DNA of 64,000 nucleotides from Martinezella rhizogenes (GTDB taxonomy: Bacteria; Pseudomonadota; Alphaproteobacteria; Rhizobiales; Rhizobiaceae), in NCBI RefSeq assembly GCF_000799715.1, contig NZ_JUHG01000014.1:434001-498000 (forward strand). Reading direction: 5' to 3'. The position numbers and the translations under genes are program-made. Shown piece by piece: positions 15,302 through 23,300 of the stretch. The stretch's first letter is position 1, and each line of letters opens with the position of its first letter. The notes beneath the pieces were generated by a model. That model was not told where the DNA came from. It worked only from the letters and a program-made list of their open reading frames with translations, and searched no databases.

Positions 15302-15742
15302 TACGATGTCTCTCCCTTTTGATGCTCAAGCGGGTGCGCTTCAAGAGACAGCTTATATATAGCAGAGTTGAAGCCCATTTTTCAGGTGTTTGCATAAAAA
15401 AAATGCAAAACGTTGAAATTATGGGCAATTTTGAGGTTTTATCGCTGCGGATCGTGGGTTTTGTCGCCAAATTGCTGCGCTGCTTCGAATCTGGTGCGCT
15501 GCGACAAGTTGTCAGCCATTTGCCTGCAAATAGTTCAGGATTTTGAGAGAATCGGACGCATGGCGGTCGAAAGCCGGCCCGATTTGACTCGGAACTGCAT
15601 GTTTTTCTCGAATTGAGCGCCGCGATGGTGGAATCTGGCATGTCACATGCATGGCGTTGGTCAGCCGTTTGTAGTGAAAATTTTTGGGCGGGCGCGCCTT
15701 CGATTTTTTCTGCTTCGCCTGATTAACTCTATGAGGTGCGTA
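15302..15742. promoter_or_regulatory. gstI-glnII divergent control region
   Basis: 440 bp without a convincing gene (open frames of 67-75 codons lack ribosome-binding sites). Contents: TATATA at about 15355 on the minus strand, a possible gstI -10; the dyad TTTGCAT-A7-ATGCAAA at 15389-15409; a TGGTGCG (15492-15498) resembling one NtrC half-site; the sigma-54 promoter at 15636; and a leader of roughly 80 nt before glnII that would be the target of GstI. AT content is clearly higher here than in the flanks. Confidence 0.7.
15636..15651 (+). promoter_or_regulatory. Sigma-54 promoter of glnII
   Basis: TGGCAT-N5-ATGCA with GG and GC at exactly the -24/-12 spacing of the TGGCAC-N5-TTGCA consensus. 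Predicted start near 15662, 80 bp before the glnII ATG. NtrC/sigma-54 control of glnII is established in rhizobia. Confidence 0.8.
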
Positions 15743-16783
15743 ATGACTAAATTTAAGCTCGAGTATATCTGGCTCGACGGGTATACCCCAGTACCGAACC
15801 TGCGTGGCAAGACACAGGTCAAGGAATTCACCGATTTCCCGACGCTCGAGCAGCTCCCGCTCTGGGGTTTTGACGGTTCGTCGACGCTGCAGGCCGAAGG
15901 CCGCAGTTCGGATTGCGTGCTGAAGCCTGTTGCCATTTACCCGGACCCGGCTCGCACCAACGGCGCACTGGTCATGTGCGAAGTCATGATGCCGGACGGC
16001 GTCACGCCGCATCCGTCCAACAGCCGCGCGACCATCCTTGACGATGAAGGCGCATGGTTCGGCTTCGAGCAGGAATACTTCTTCTATAAGGACGGCCGTC
16101 CGCTCGGCTTCCCGGAAGCCGGCTACCCGGCTCCCCAGGGCCCGTATTACACCGGCGTCGGCTACAGCAATGTCGGCGATATCGCTCGCGAGATCGTCGA
16201 AGAGCATCTCGACCTTTGCCTGGAAGCCGGCATCAACCACGAAGGCATCAACGCCGAAGTGGCCAAGGGCCAGTGGGAATTCCAGATTTTCGGTAAGGGC
16301 TCCAAGCGCGCCGCCGACCAGATCTGGATGGCCCGCTACCTGTTGCAGCGCCTGACGGAAAAGTACGGCATCGACATCGAGTTCCATTGCAAGCCGCTCG
16401 GCGATACCGACTGGAATGGCTCGGGCATGCACTGCAACTTCTCGACCACGTTCATGCGCGAAGTTGGCGGCAAGGCCTATTTCGAAGCGCTGATGGCTCA
16501 GTTCGACAAGAACCTCGACGATCATATCGCCGTCTACGGCCCAGACAACGACAAGCGTCTGACCGGCAAGCACGAAACGGCTCCGTGGAACAAGTTCAGC
16601 TACGGCGTTGCCGACCGCGGTGCTTCGATCCGCGTTCCGCATTCCTTCGTGAAGAACGACTACAAGGGCTACCTCGAAGATCGTCGCCCGAACTCGCAGG
16701 GCGACCCCTACCAGATCGCTTCGCAGGTTCTGAAGACCATCTCGGAAGTCTCCACGGAAGGCTTCGCTTCGGCTGCTGCCTAA
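15743..16783 (+). CDS. glnII: Glutamine synthetase type II (eukaryotic-like)
   Basis: 346-residue cytosolic GSII that condenses glutamate and ammonia, typical of rhizobia and not controlled by adenylylation. Motifs are WLDGYTPVPNLRGKTQ, LWGFDGSST, the catalytic GFEQEYFFY, CKPLGDTDWNGSGMHCNFST and ADRGASIRVPHS. I start at 15743 (MTKFKLEYIWLDG), preceded by GAGGTG. The 32-codon extension runs into the leader. Regulation is visible as a sigma-54 promoter, divergent gstI, and a strong terminator 40 bp after the stop. Codon use is strongly biased, suggesting high expression. Confidence 0.97.
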   Translation: MTKFKLEYIWLDGYTPVPNLRGKTQVKEFTDFPTLEQLPLWGFDGSSTLQAEGRSSDCVLKPVAIYPDPARTNGALVMCEVMMPDGVTPHPSNSRATILDDEGAWFGFEQEYFFYKDGRPLGFPEAGYPAPQGPYYTGVGYSNVGDIAREIVEEHLDLCLEAGINHEGINAEVAKGQWEFQIFGKGSKRAADQIWMARYLLQRLTEKYGIDIEFHCKPLGDTDWNGSGMHCNFSTTFMREVGGKAYFEALMAQFDKNLDDHIAVYGPDNDKRLTGKHETAPWNKFSYGVADRGASIRVPHSFVKNDYKGYLEDRRPNSQGDPYQIASQVLKTISEVSTEGFASAAA

Positions 16784-16821
16784 GTGTTTTCGGCCTCGGT
16801 TCGCCGACATCGACACAAATA

Positions 16822-16853
16822 AAAAAGCGCGGGATTTCGATCCCGCGCTTTTT
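16822..16853. terminator. Bidirectional intrinsic terminator between glnII and the AhpD-like gene
   Basis: Perfect 14-bp stem AAAAAGCGCGGGAT / ATCCCGCGCTTTTT with a TTCG tetraloop, flanked by A-run on one side and T-run on the other. It can end transcripts from both convergent genes. Confidence 0.92.
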
Positions 16854-16870
16854 GCTTTTGGAGACTGCCC

Positions 16871-17332
16871 TCAGGCGGCTTTGCTTGCCGCATCGATCGG
16901 ATGCTGCGCGCGGAAGCCGACGGCAAGCCGGTTCCAGACGTTGATCGTGCCGATCGCAACAGTGATCTTGACGATCTCCTCTTCGCTGAAATGCTGCTTC
17001 AGCACTTCGAAATCCGCATCCGGCGCGCCGGTTTCGGCAATCTTGGTCACCGCATCGACCCAGCCGAGCAAAGCGCGTTCGCGGGCGTCATAAACAGGCG
17101 ATTCCCGCCAGACGCACATCAGGTTGATCCATTGTTCGCTGAGGCCGTCGTGGCGGGATTCCTTGACATGCATGTCGACGCAATAGGCGCAGCCATTGAT
17201 CTGCGAAGCGCGCAGCTTGATCAGGTGAATGAAGCGGCGCTCCAGGCCGCAGGTCTGGACGAAGTTTTCCAGCGCCGTGACGGCTTTGTAGGAGTCCGGC
17301 GAGGCTTTGGCGAAGTTGAAGCGGGGATGCAT
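16871..17332 (-). CDS. AhpD-like / carboxymuconolactone decarboxylase family protein
   Basis: 153-residue alkylhydroperoxidase-like protein. The active-site pattern ASQINGCAYCVDMHVKESRH gives CAYC plus the downstream histidine, the redox-active site of the AhpD fold. LGWVDAVTKIAETGAPD and IGTINVWNRLAVGFR are typical of the YnjA-type subgroup. The strong AAGGAGAG precedes ATG 17332. It lies 23 bp after the Rrf2 gene on the same strand, so the regulator and this enzyme probably form one redox-responsive operon. Confidence 0.9.
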   Translation of the reverse strand: MHPRFNFAKASPDSYKAVTALENFVQTCGLERRFIHLIKLRASQINGCAYCVDMHVKESRHDGLSEQWINLMCVWRESPVYDARERALLGWVDAVTKIAETGAPDADFEVLKQHFSEEEIVKITVAIGTINVWNRLAVGFRAQHPIDAASKAA

Positions 17333-17355
17333 GGTTCTCTCCTTGGGTTTTCGAT

Positions 17356-17856
17356 CTATCGGTTGGTTCTGCGTTCATTGAGGGCAAGGAAGGCGCAGCC
17401 TCTTGCCGCGATGGAGCCGTCGTCATTCTCCGCGAGGTCGGCCAGAATGTCGGCGATAGCGGTTTTGGCCAGTTCGGCGCGGTAGACCCTTTCGGCGGCC
17501 AGCATCGCCGCGCTGATGCCGCAGGGTTTCGTGAAATATTTGCCCGGCAGCGGGTTCGGCCCACGCTGACGAATCTCGGCGCAGCGAAAGGCGGGCGCTG
17601 GTCCTTCGACCGCAAGGACAATATCGAGGAGGCTGATATCTTCCGGCAGGCGCGCCAGCCGGTAGCCGCCCTTGGGGCCGGGCACAGTGTCGACAATGCC
17701 GGCGCCGGAGAGCGCCTGCAGATGCTTCAAGAGATAACTCACAGACACCCCATGAAACTCGGCAATCGCCGCCGCCGAAAGCACGCCGCCTTCGGACAAT
17801 CCGGCGAGCACTGCAACGCTGTGTATCGCTTGTTCCACGCCTTCGCCGAGTTTCAT
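17356..17856 (-). CDS. Rrf2-family transcriptional regulator
   Basis: 166 residues with the N-terminal winged helix of Rrf2 proteins (KLGEGVEQAIHSVAVLAGL, then FHGVSVSYLLKHLQALSGAG and the wing VPGPKGGYRLAR). Cysteines at FRCAEI and KPCGIS plus one near RGCAF could bind a cluster or sense redox, but the spacing differs from the IscR CX5CX7C pattern. ATG 17856 (GTG at 17859 is also possible). Its immediate partner is an AhpD-like protein, pointing to peroxide, nitrosative or electrophile stress. A dyad directly upstream may be its own operator. Confidence 0.9.
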   Translation of the reverse strand: MKLGEGVEQAIHSVAVLAGLSEGGVLSAAAIAEFHGVSVSYLLKHLQALSGAGIVDTVPGPKGGYRLARLPEDISLLDIVLAVEGPAPAFRCAEIRQRGPNPLPGKYFTKPCGISAAMLAAERVYRAELAKTAIADILADLAENDDGSIAARGCAFLALNERRTNR

Positions 17857-17874
17857 CACCTTGCCCTTTTTCTA

Positions 17875-17897
17875 TCGTGGATATTTTTTATCCGCGA
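17875..17897. promoter_or_regulatory. Dyad upstream of the Rrf2 gene, candidate operator
   Basis: TCGTGGATA (17875-17883), five T, TATCCGCGA (17889-17897): eight of nine positions are complementary. It lies 19 bp upstream of the Rrf2 start and before the divergent helicase gene. A further TTCGTGGATTT half-like copy occurs at about 17925. Confidence 0.5.
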
Positions 17898-17952
17898 TTA
17901 TCGTGTGCGTCAAGCCTCTTCTTTTTCGTGGATTTCTCGCTACTTTCGCAAC

Positions 17953-20463
17953 GTGGACCAGATCGATTCCGAGAGCTGTCTTGCCTTGCCTGCCCCCTTT
18001 ATCCGCTGGTTCGCGGAAAAGGGCTGGCAGCCGCGCGCGCATCAGCTCGAACTATTGGCCCGCGCAGAGGCCGGCGAGAGCACGCTGTTGATCGCTCCGA
18101 CGGGCGCGGGTAAGACGCTGGCTGGCTTCCTGCCGTCGCTCACGGACCTGACACGCCGGGGCAAGATCCCGCCCGGTTCTGCTTTCACCGGTATCCACAC
18201 GCTCTACATCTCGCCGCTGAAGGCGCTGGCGGTTGATATCGAGCGCAATCTGATGAGGCCGGTCACGGAAATGGGCCTGCCGGTCTCCGTTGAAAACCGG
18301 ACCGGCGATACGCCGAGCGGCAAGCGCCAGCGCCAGAAACTCAATCCGCCTGATATCCTGCTGACGACGCCCGAGCAGGTGGCGCTGCTGCTTGCCAATC
18401 GCGAGGCCGAGCGTTTCTTCAAGGACCTGAAATACATCATCCTCGACGAGCTGCATTCACTGGTGACGTCGAAGCGCGGCCACATGCTGTCGCTCGGTCT
18501 CGCCCGCATCCGCAAGTTGGCGCCGTGCGTGCAAACCATTGGTCTTTCCGCTACCGTCGCCGAGCCGATGGATTTGCAGAAATGGCTGGTGGCGCAGGAG
18601 GAGGGGACTGAGCGGCATGCCGGGCTGGTCATGGTCGAGGGCGGCGCCAAGCCCGATATCTCGATCCTTGCGACCGACGAACGCATCCCCTGGTCCGGCC
18701 ATTCCGCCAAATATGCCATCCCTGATATCTATCGCGAGCTGAAGGAGCATCAAACGACGCTTCTCTTCGTCAACACGCGCTCGCAGGCGGAAATGCTGTT
18801 TCAGGAGCTGTGGTCGGCCAATGACGACAATCTGCCGATCGCGCTGCATCACGGCTCGCTCGATGTCGGACAGCGCCGCAAGGTCGAGGCCGCCATGGCC
18901 GCCAACCGGCTGCGCGCCGTCGTCGCCACCTCGACGCTCGATCTCGGCATTGACTGGGGCGATGTCGATCTCGTTATCCATGTCGGCGCGCCGAAGGGGG
19001 CGAGCCGCCTTGCACAGCGCATCGGCCGCGCCAATCACCGCATGGATGAGCCTTCCAAAGCAATCCTCGTGCCCGCCAATCGTTTCGAGGTGATGGAATG
19101 CCAGGCGGCGCTCGACGCGAATTACGTGGGCGCGCAGGACACGCCGCCGGTCGGCGCCGGCGCGCTCGACGTGCTTGCCCAGCATATTCTCGGCATGGCC
19201 TGCGCCGAGCCGTTCGACATGCTGGAACTCTATGACGAGGTCTGCAGCGCTTCGCCCTATGCTGATCTTTCCTGGGAGACCTTCGAGCGCATCGTCGATT
19301 TCGTTGCCACCGGCGGCTATGCGCTACGCACCTACGAGCGCTATGCCCGCATCCGCAAGACGCCGGAGGGGCGCTGGCGGGTCTCCAACCCGCAGGTGGC
19401 GCAGCAATATCGCCTGAACCTCGGCACCATCGTCGAAGAGGCGATGCTGAATATCCGCATGGTGAAGCGTAATGCCCTCGGCTCGCTCGGCCGAGGCGGG
19501 GCGTCTCTCGGCAAGGTCGAGGAATATTTTCTCGAGCAGCTTTCGCCCGGCGACACGTTTCTCTTTTCCGGCAAGGTGCTGCGCTTCGAAGGCATTCGCG
19601 AGAATGAATGCCTGGCCTCGCAGGCCTTCTCCATGGACCCGAAAATCCCGTCTTATGCCGGCGGAAAGTTTCCGCTGTCGACCTATCTCGCCGATCAGGT
19701 GCGCTCGATGATCGCCGATCCAGATCGATGGCGTCGCTTGCCGGATCAGGTGCGCGACTGGCTGGAAATTCAAAAAGAAAAGTCGATGCTGCCGAAGCGC
19801 GACGAGTTGCTGATCGAGACCTTTCCGCGCGGCAGCCGCGCCTACATGGTCGCCTATCCCTTCGAAGGTCGCCTGGCGCACCAGACGCTCGGCATGTTGC
19901 TGACGCGGCGGCTGGAGCGGGCAGGGGCAAAGCCGATGGGCTTCGTCGCCACTGATTATTCGCTCGGCATCTGGGGGCTTGAGGACTTGGGCGTGATGAT
20001 CGCCAACGGCCACCTCAGCCTTTCCGATCTCTTCGACGAGGACATGCTCGGCGACGATCTCGAGGCGTGGCTCGATGAATCTTTCCTGCTGAAGCGCACC
20101 TTCCGCAATTGTGCCGTGATTGCCGGCTTGATCGAGCGTCGTCATCCCGGCAAGGAAAAGACCGGCCGGCAGGTGACGGTGTCGGCCGACCTGATCTATG
20201 ACGTGCTGCGCAGCCATGAGCCCGACCATATCCTGATGCAGGCGACACGGCAGGATGCGGCGACGGGACTTTTGGATATCGGCCGTCTTGGGGATATGCT
20301 GAAGCGAATCAAGGGCCATATCACCCACCGGGCGCTGGACCACATCTCGCCGCTCGCCGTGCCGGTGATGCTTGAAATCGGCAAGGTGCCGGTGCCGGGC
20401 GAGGCCCACGATGTCCTCTTGGCCGAAGCGGCGGATGATCTGATCCGCGAGGCGATGGAATAA
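17953..20463 (+). CDS. Ligase-associated DNA-damage-response DEXH helicase (Lhr-like)
   Basis: Superfamily 2 helicase of the Lhr type, tied by family association to an ATP-dependent DNA ligase, an exonuclease and PdeM. Motifs are LLIAPTGAGKTLAGFLPSL (Walker A), ILDELHSLV (DEXH), TIGLSATVAEP, ATSTLDLGIDWGDVDLVIH and QRIGRANHRMDEP. The C-terminal half carries the winged-helix and Lhr-specific domains. The frame is open far upstream, but the family begins near LPAPFIRWFAEKGWQPRAHQ, so I use GTG 17953 (836 residues). No Shine-Dalgarno is obvious, so the start is uncertain. pdeM follows 44 bp later. Confidence 0.93.
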   Translation: MDQIDSESCLALPAPFIRWFAEKGWQPRAHQLELLARAEAGESTLLIAPTGAGKTLAGFLPSLTDLTRRGKIPPGSAFTGIHTLYISPLKALAVDIERNLMRPVTEMGLPVSVENRTGDTPSGKRQRQKLNPPDILLTTPEQVALLLANREAERFFKDLKYIILDELHSLVTSKRGHMLSLGLARIRKLAPCVQTIGLSATVAEPMDLQKWLVAQEEGTERHAGLVMVEGGAKPDISILATDERIPWSGHSAKYAIPDIYRELKEHQTTLLFVNTRSQAEMLFQELWSANDDNLPIALHHGSLDVGQRRKVEAAMAANRLRAVVATSTLDLGIDWGDVDLVIHVGAPKGASRLAQRIGRANHRMDEPSKAILVPANRFEVMECQAALDANYVGAQDTPPVGAGALDVLAQHILGMACAEPFDMLELYDEVCSASPYADLSWETFERIVDFVATGGYALRTYERYARIRKTPEGRWRVSNPQVAQQYRLNLGTIVEEAMLNIRMVKRNALGSLGRGGASLGKVEEYFLEQLSPGDTFLFSGKVLRFEGIRENECLASQAFSMDPKIPSYAGGKFPLSTYLADQVRSMIADPDRWRRLPDQVRDWLEIQKEKSMLPKRDELLIETFPRGSRAYMVAYPFEGRLAHQTLGMLLTRRLERAGAKPMGFVATDYSLGIWGLEDLGVMIANGHLSLSDLFDEDMLGDDLEAWLDESFLLKRTFRNCAVIAGLIERRHPGKEKTGRQVTVSADLIYDVLRSHEPDHILMQATRQDAATGLLDIGRLGDMLKRIKGHITHRALDHISPLAVPVMLEIGKVPVPGEAHDVLLAEAADDLIREAME

Positions 20464-20507
20464 AGCATGGATCATGCGAAACGAGTGATGAAGGTAGACT
20501 AAAGGTG

Positions 20508-21245
20508 ATGAACCGGCTGGCGCTAGCGCGAGAGATGAATGGCCAGGCGACCGGTGCGGCGCCCGCATCGGGCGTAGAGACCGCCGTTCACGGTGTCGCT
20601 GCCGTCTGCGATCCGCTCGGCGCGCTCTATCTGCCGGATGCCGGCATTCTCGTCGTCTCCGATCTGCATCTGGAAAAAGGTGCGGCCTTCGCGCGGCGCG
20701 GCATGTTGCTGCCGCCTTACGATACGCTGGCGACGCTGACGGTGCTTGCCGCCGTCATCTCCCGCTACGACCCGAAGCTCGTCGTCTCGCTCGGCGATAA
20801 CTTTCACGACCGCGTCGGCTCGCAGCATCTGCCGGAGGAATTTCGCAGCCTGATCGTCACCATGGCGCGCGGCCGCGAATGGATCTGGATCAACGGCAAT
20901 CACGATCCGGATGGCACCGTCGATCTGCCCGGCCAATCCGTCGATGAAATGCATTATGGCGGGCTGACCTTCCGCCACGAGCCGAAGGGCGGCCCACAGG
21001 CTGGGGAGATCGCCGGCCACCTGCATCCCTCCGCGACGGTTCGCCGTCGCGAGAAATCCGTCCGCCGCCCGTGCTTCGCCACCGACCGCGCCCGCCTGCT
21101 GATGCCGGCTTTCGGCGTCATGACCGGTGGGCTGGACCTGCGCCACAAAGCCATGACCGGCCTGTTTGACCGGGAAAGCCTCATCGCCCATCTACTCGGC
21201 CGCGACCGGATCTATTCGGTGCGCTTCGGCAATCTCTCGGCCTAG
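20508..21245 (+). CDS. pdeM: Ligase-associated metallophosphoesterase PdeM
   Basis: 245-residue calcineurin-like phosphoesterase/endonuclease. All metal-binding blocks are present: VVSDLHLEKGAAFARRG, SLGDNFHDR, WINGNHDP and AGHLHPS. It is the usual partner of the Lhr-type helicase directly upstream, in a DNA-repair group whose ligase and exonuclease genes are not in this window. The N-terminus here is about 20 residues longer than the conserved core. GTG 20505 is an alternative start. The stop overlaps the convergent reductase-like gene by 4 bp. Confidence 0.93.
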   Translation: MNRLALAREMNGQATGAAPASGVETAVHGVAAVCDPLGALYLPDAGILVVSDLHLEKGAAFARRGMLLPPYDTLATLTVLAAVISRYDPKLVVSLGDNFHDRVGSQHLPEEFRSLIVTMARGREWIWINGNHDPDGTVDLPGQSVDEMHYGGLTFRHEPKGGPQAGEIAGHLHPSATVRRREKSVRRPCFATDRARLLMPAFGVMTGGLDLRHKAMTGLFDRESLIAHLLGRDRIYSVRFGNLSA

Positions 21246-21802
21246 ACCGCTTTCGCAGGCTCATAGCGCAGGATTACCGCCCCAGTCTTCAGCGGCGTGG
21301 AGTCGATGAGCTTCATCGGCCGCTGCTCCGCTGCCGGCTTGAAATGCGGATTGCCGGCGCCGAGAACGACGGGGACGAGGCAGATGCGGATCTCGTCCAC
21401 CAATCCCGCCTTCAGCAATACATCCGTCACCTCGGCACTGCCGAAGACGAACATGGTCTTGCCCGGCTCTGCTTTCAGTATCCTGACTTCGGCGGCGATG
21501 TCGGAAACGACGCGGGTATTGTTCCACTCCGCCTTGTCCATCGTCCGCGAGGCGGCGATCTTGGCAATGCCATTCATATAGGCGGAAATATCGGGTGTTT
21601 CCGTCGCGCTCGGCCAGTAAGCCGCCATGCCCTCGTAGGTCTTGCGGCCGAAGATCAGGAGATCGCCTTCCTGACCGAGATCGGTCGCATAGCGCTCCAG
21701 CTCGTCTCCCCAGGCGAGCATGTGGAAATCCAGATCCCAGGGCTTCGTTCCCTCGAAATATCCGTCGAGCGTCATAAGGTTCCAGACAACAAGCTTTCTC
21801 AT
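21242..21802 (-). CDS. Dihydrofolate reductase family protein (RibD C-terminal type)
   Basis: 186-residue NADPH-binding protein of the DHFR/RibD C-terminal superfamily. MRKLVVWNLMTLDGYFEG and LIFGRKTYEGMAAYWPS are the classic signatures, with FVFGSAEVTDVLLKAGLVDEIRICLVPVVLGAG closing the nucleotide fold. It is not the folate enzyme proper. AAGGAGG precedes ATG 21802; the 12-codon extension is not conserved. It is divergently transcribed from an HxlR regulator that probably controls it. Confidence 0.9.
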   Translation of the reverse strand: MRKLVVWNLMTLDGYFEGTKPWDLDFHMLAWGDELERYATDLGQEGDLLIFGRKTYEGMAAYWPSATETPDISAYMNGIAKIAASRTMDKAEWNNTRVVSDIAAEVRILKAEPGKTMFVFGSAEVTDVLLKAGLVDEIRICLVPVVLGAGNPHFKPAAEQRPMKLIDSTPLKTGAVILRYEPAKAV

Positions 21803-21842
21803 CGATTTCCTCCTTGGTGATAACCGCATCATAATCAAAACT

Positions 21843-21900
21843 GGTTGCTAAAAGCAAGCGGTTGAAAGCTAGATCGACTGATGGCAAAATGCAAGCAGTT
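21843..21900. promoter_or_regulatory. Repeats between the DHFR-like and HxlR genes, candidate operator
   Basis: The dyad TTGCT-AAA-AGCAA (21845-21857) and two direct copies GCAAGCGGTT (21854-21863) and GCAAGCAGTT (21891-21900), 37 bp apart, lie in the 112-bp divergent gap. They fit binding of a dimeric HxlR protein. Confidence 0.45.
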
Positions 21901-21914
21901 TTTTGGAGATCTTT

Positions 21915-22415
21915 ATGGACGCACCTCATCGCTCTGGCTGCCCGATCAATCTGACGCTCGAAATCCTCGGCGACCGCTGGAGCCTGATCATCATCCGCGA
22001 CATCATGTTCGGCAATCGCCGGCATTTTCGCGAGCTTTTGCATAACTCGCAGGAGGGCATTGCCTCCAACATCCTGGCTGATCGGCTGAAGCGGCTGGTG
22101 GAGCGCGGGCTTCTGACCCGCGACGACGATCCAACCCACAAGCAGAAGGCCATCTACAGCCTCACCGAAATGGCGATCGACCTCGTGCCGCTCTTCGCCC
22201 ATATGGGCGCCTGGGGTCGCAAGCATCTGCCAGTCTCGGAAGAGCTGTCGATCCGTGCCGAGCTGTTGGAGGATGGCGGGCCGGCGCTCTGGGAGGATTT
22301 CATGGAGGAGTTGAGGGCAAGGCACCTGGGCAAGGTGCTGCCGCCGGGCACACCGTCGGTGCTTGGGCGGCTGACGGAGGCCTATCTGGAGGTGGTGGCG
22401 CGGAAGAGTGCTTGA
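21915..22415 (+). CDS. HxlR-family transcriptional regulator
   Basis: 166-residue winged-helix regulator. The HxlR hallmark is the N-terminal cysteine (HRSGCPINLTLEILGDRWSLIIIRDIMFG) followed by the recognition region ASNILADRLKRLVERGLLTR and wing KQKAIYSLTE. The single early cysteine is the usual sensor of electrophiles or oxidants. ATG 21915 has GGAG six bases upstream; a TTG at 21903 is less likely. It is divergent from the reductase-like gene. Confidence 0.92.
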   Translation: MDAPHRSGCPINLTLEILGDRWSLIIIRDIMFGNRRHFRELLHNSQEGIASNILADRLKRLVERGLLTRDDDPTHKQKAIYSLTEMAIDLVPLFAHMGAWGRKHLPVSEELSIRAELLEDGGPALWEDFMEELRARHLGKVLPPGTPSVLGRLTEAYLEVVARKSA

Positions 22416-22490
22416 TGCGGCTGTAGGGCGTGAGGGGGGTATCAGAGGTGCGGCATAAACGAGGTTTCTGTTCAAGCTTCCAAAAGAAGC

Positions 22491-23300
22491 TCAGCTCTTC
22501 CGGAACACGAAACTCGCCGTCCATCCGGTGATCACCGCCAGCAACACCGAAAACGCGCCATAGGCGATTGGCTGTCCGTGCGCCGCGTCGGTGATGGTTT
22601 GCTCTATGCCGGTCTTGATGACGCGCAGCGGCAGGGATTTTTCGCTGAGGAACTTGCCGCTCTTGAAGAGATAGGCGCGCACCGTATGCACGCCATTCGG
22701 CACGTTGGCCGGAAGCCTCAGCGTTGCCTTGAACAGGCTGGAGCTGACGAAGCGTACGCCGGCCGGATCGCTTTCATAAAGGCCGCCGGATTGCTGCAGC
22801 CGCCGGAAGGCTTGCCGGAATTCCGGCACATCGGCGCCGCTGCCGACAAAGCCTACCGGGATGAGCGGAATATGGTCCGTACCGATACCGCGATCGTTCA
22901 GCTCGAGCGGCGCGGTGATGTTGTCGACGGCTCGCGTGCTCGACAGCGAATAGGCCTGCGGCACATGCTCGAAGGTCATCGAGCGGGTGTTGACCCAGAT
23001 GCCGAAGACACGCTCCTTCTTGCGCACGGTGGCATTTTCGCGCGGCCCTTCCAGCACGACGACGATATCGTATTGGCCGATCGCCAGAAGAAGCTGGTCG
23101 GTATTGCCGAGTGCGCCGAAGATCGTCAGGTCCGCGCCGGTGAAATCGGAGGTGATGGCGATTTCGCTGGTCGAAGTGCCGATCTCCATCGTCTCGCGCG
23201 CCGTGGTGGAGGTGGTCGGCTGGTCGAGCAGCACCTGTGCTTCAGCGTTGAATGGCGCAAGCAGGAGGCCGGCTGCGAGGATCAGGGCATAACGTCTCAT
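22491..23300 (-). CDS. TIGR02186-family membrane-anchored periplasmic protein
   Basis: 269 residues with a signal peptide (ALILAAGLLLAPFNAEA), a large beta-rich periplasmic body and a C-terminal membrane helix (IAYGAFSVLLAVITGWTASFVF). The body contains EIAITSDFTGADLTIFGAL and VVVLEGPRENATVRKKERVFGIWVN, typical of the rhizobial TIGR02186 family. The upstream TSUP permease gene ends inside this start codon (ATGA, 23297-23300), a conserved pairing, so the two likely form one transport unit for sulfite, sulfonate or another small anion. That substrate is an inference from the permease family. Confidence 0.9.
   Translation of the reverse strand: MRRYALILAAGLLLAPFNAEAQVLLDQPTTSTTARETMEIGTSTSEIAITSDFTGADLTIFGALGNTDQLLLAIGQYDIVVVLEGPRENATVRKKERVFGIWVNTRSMTFEHVPQAYSLSSTRAVDNITAPLELNDRGIGTDHIPLIPVGFVGSGADVPEFRQAFRRLQQSGGLYESDPAGVRFVSSSLFKATLRLPANVPNGVHTVRAYLFKSGKFLSEKSLPLRVIKTGIEQTITDAAHGQPIAYGAFSVLLAVITGWTASFVFRKS

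Noticed and set aside
15492..15498. TGGTGCG as an NtrC enhancer site for glnII
   Set aside because: Only one half-site is recognisable; the matching GCACC half at proper spacing is missing, so it is mentioned but not called.
15319..15546. 75-codon plus-strand open frame in the gstI-glnII gap
   Set aside because: No ribosome-binding site, unusual composition and overlap with the control region.
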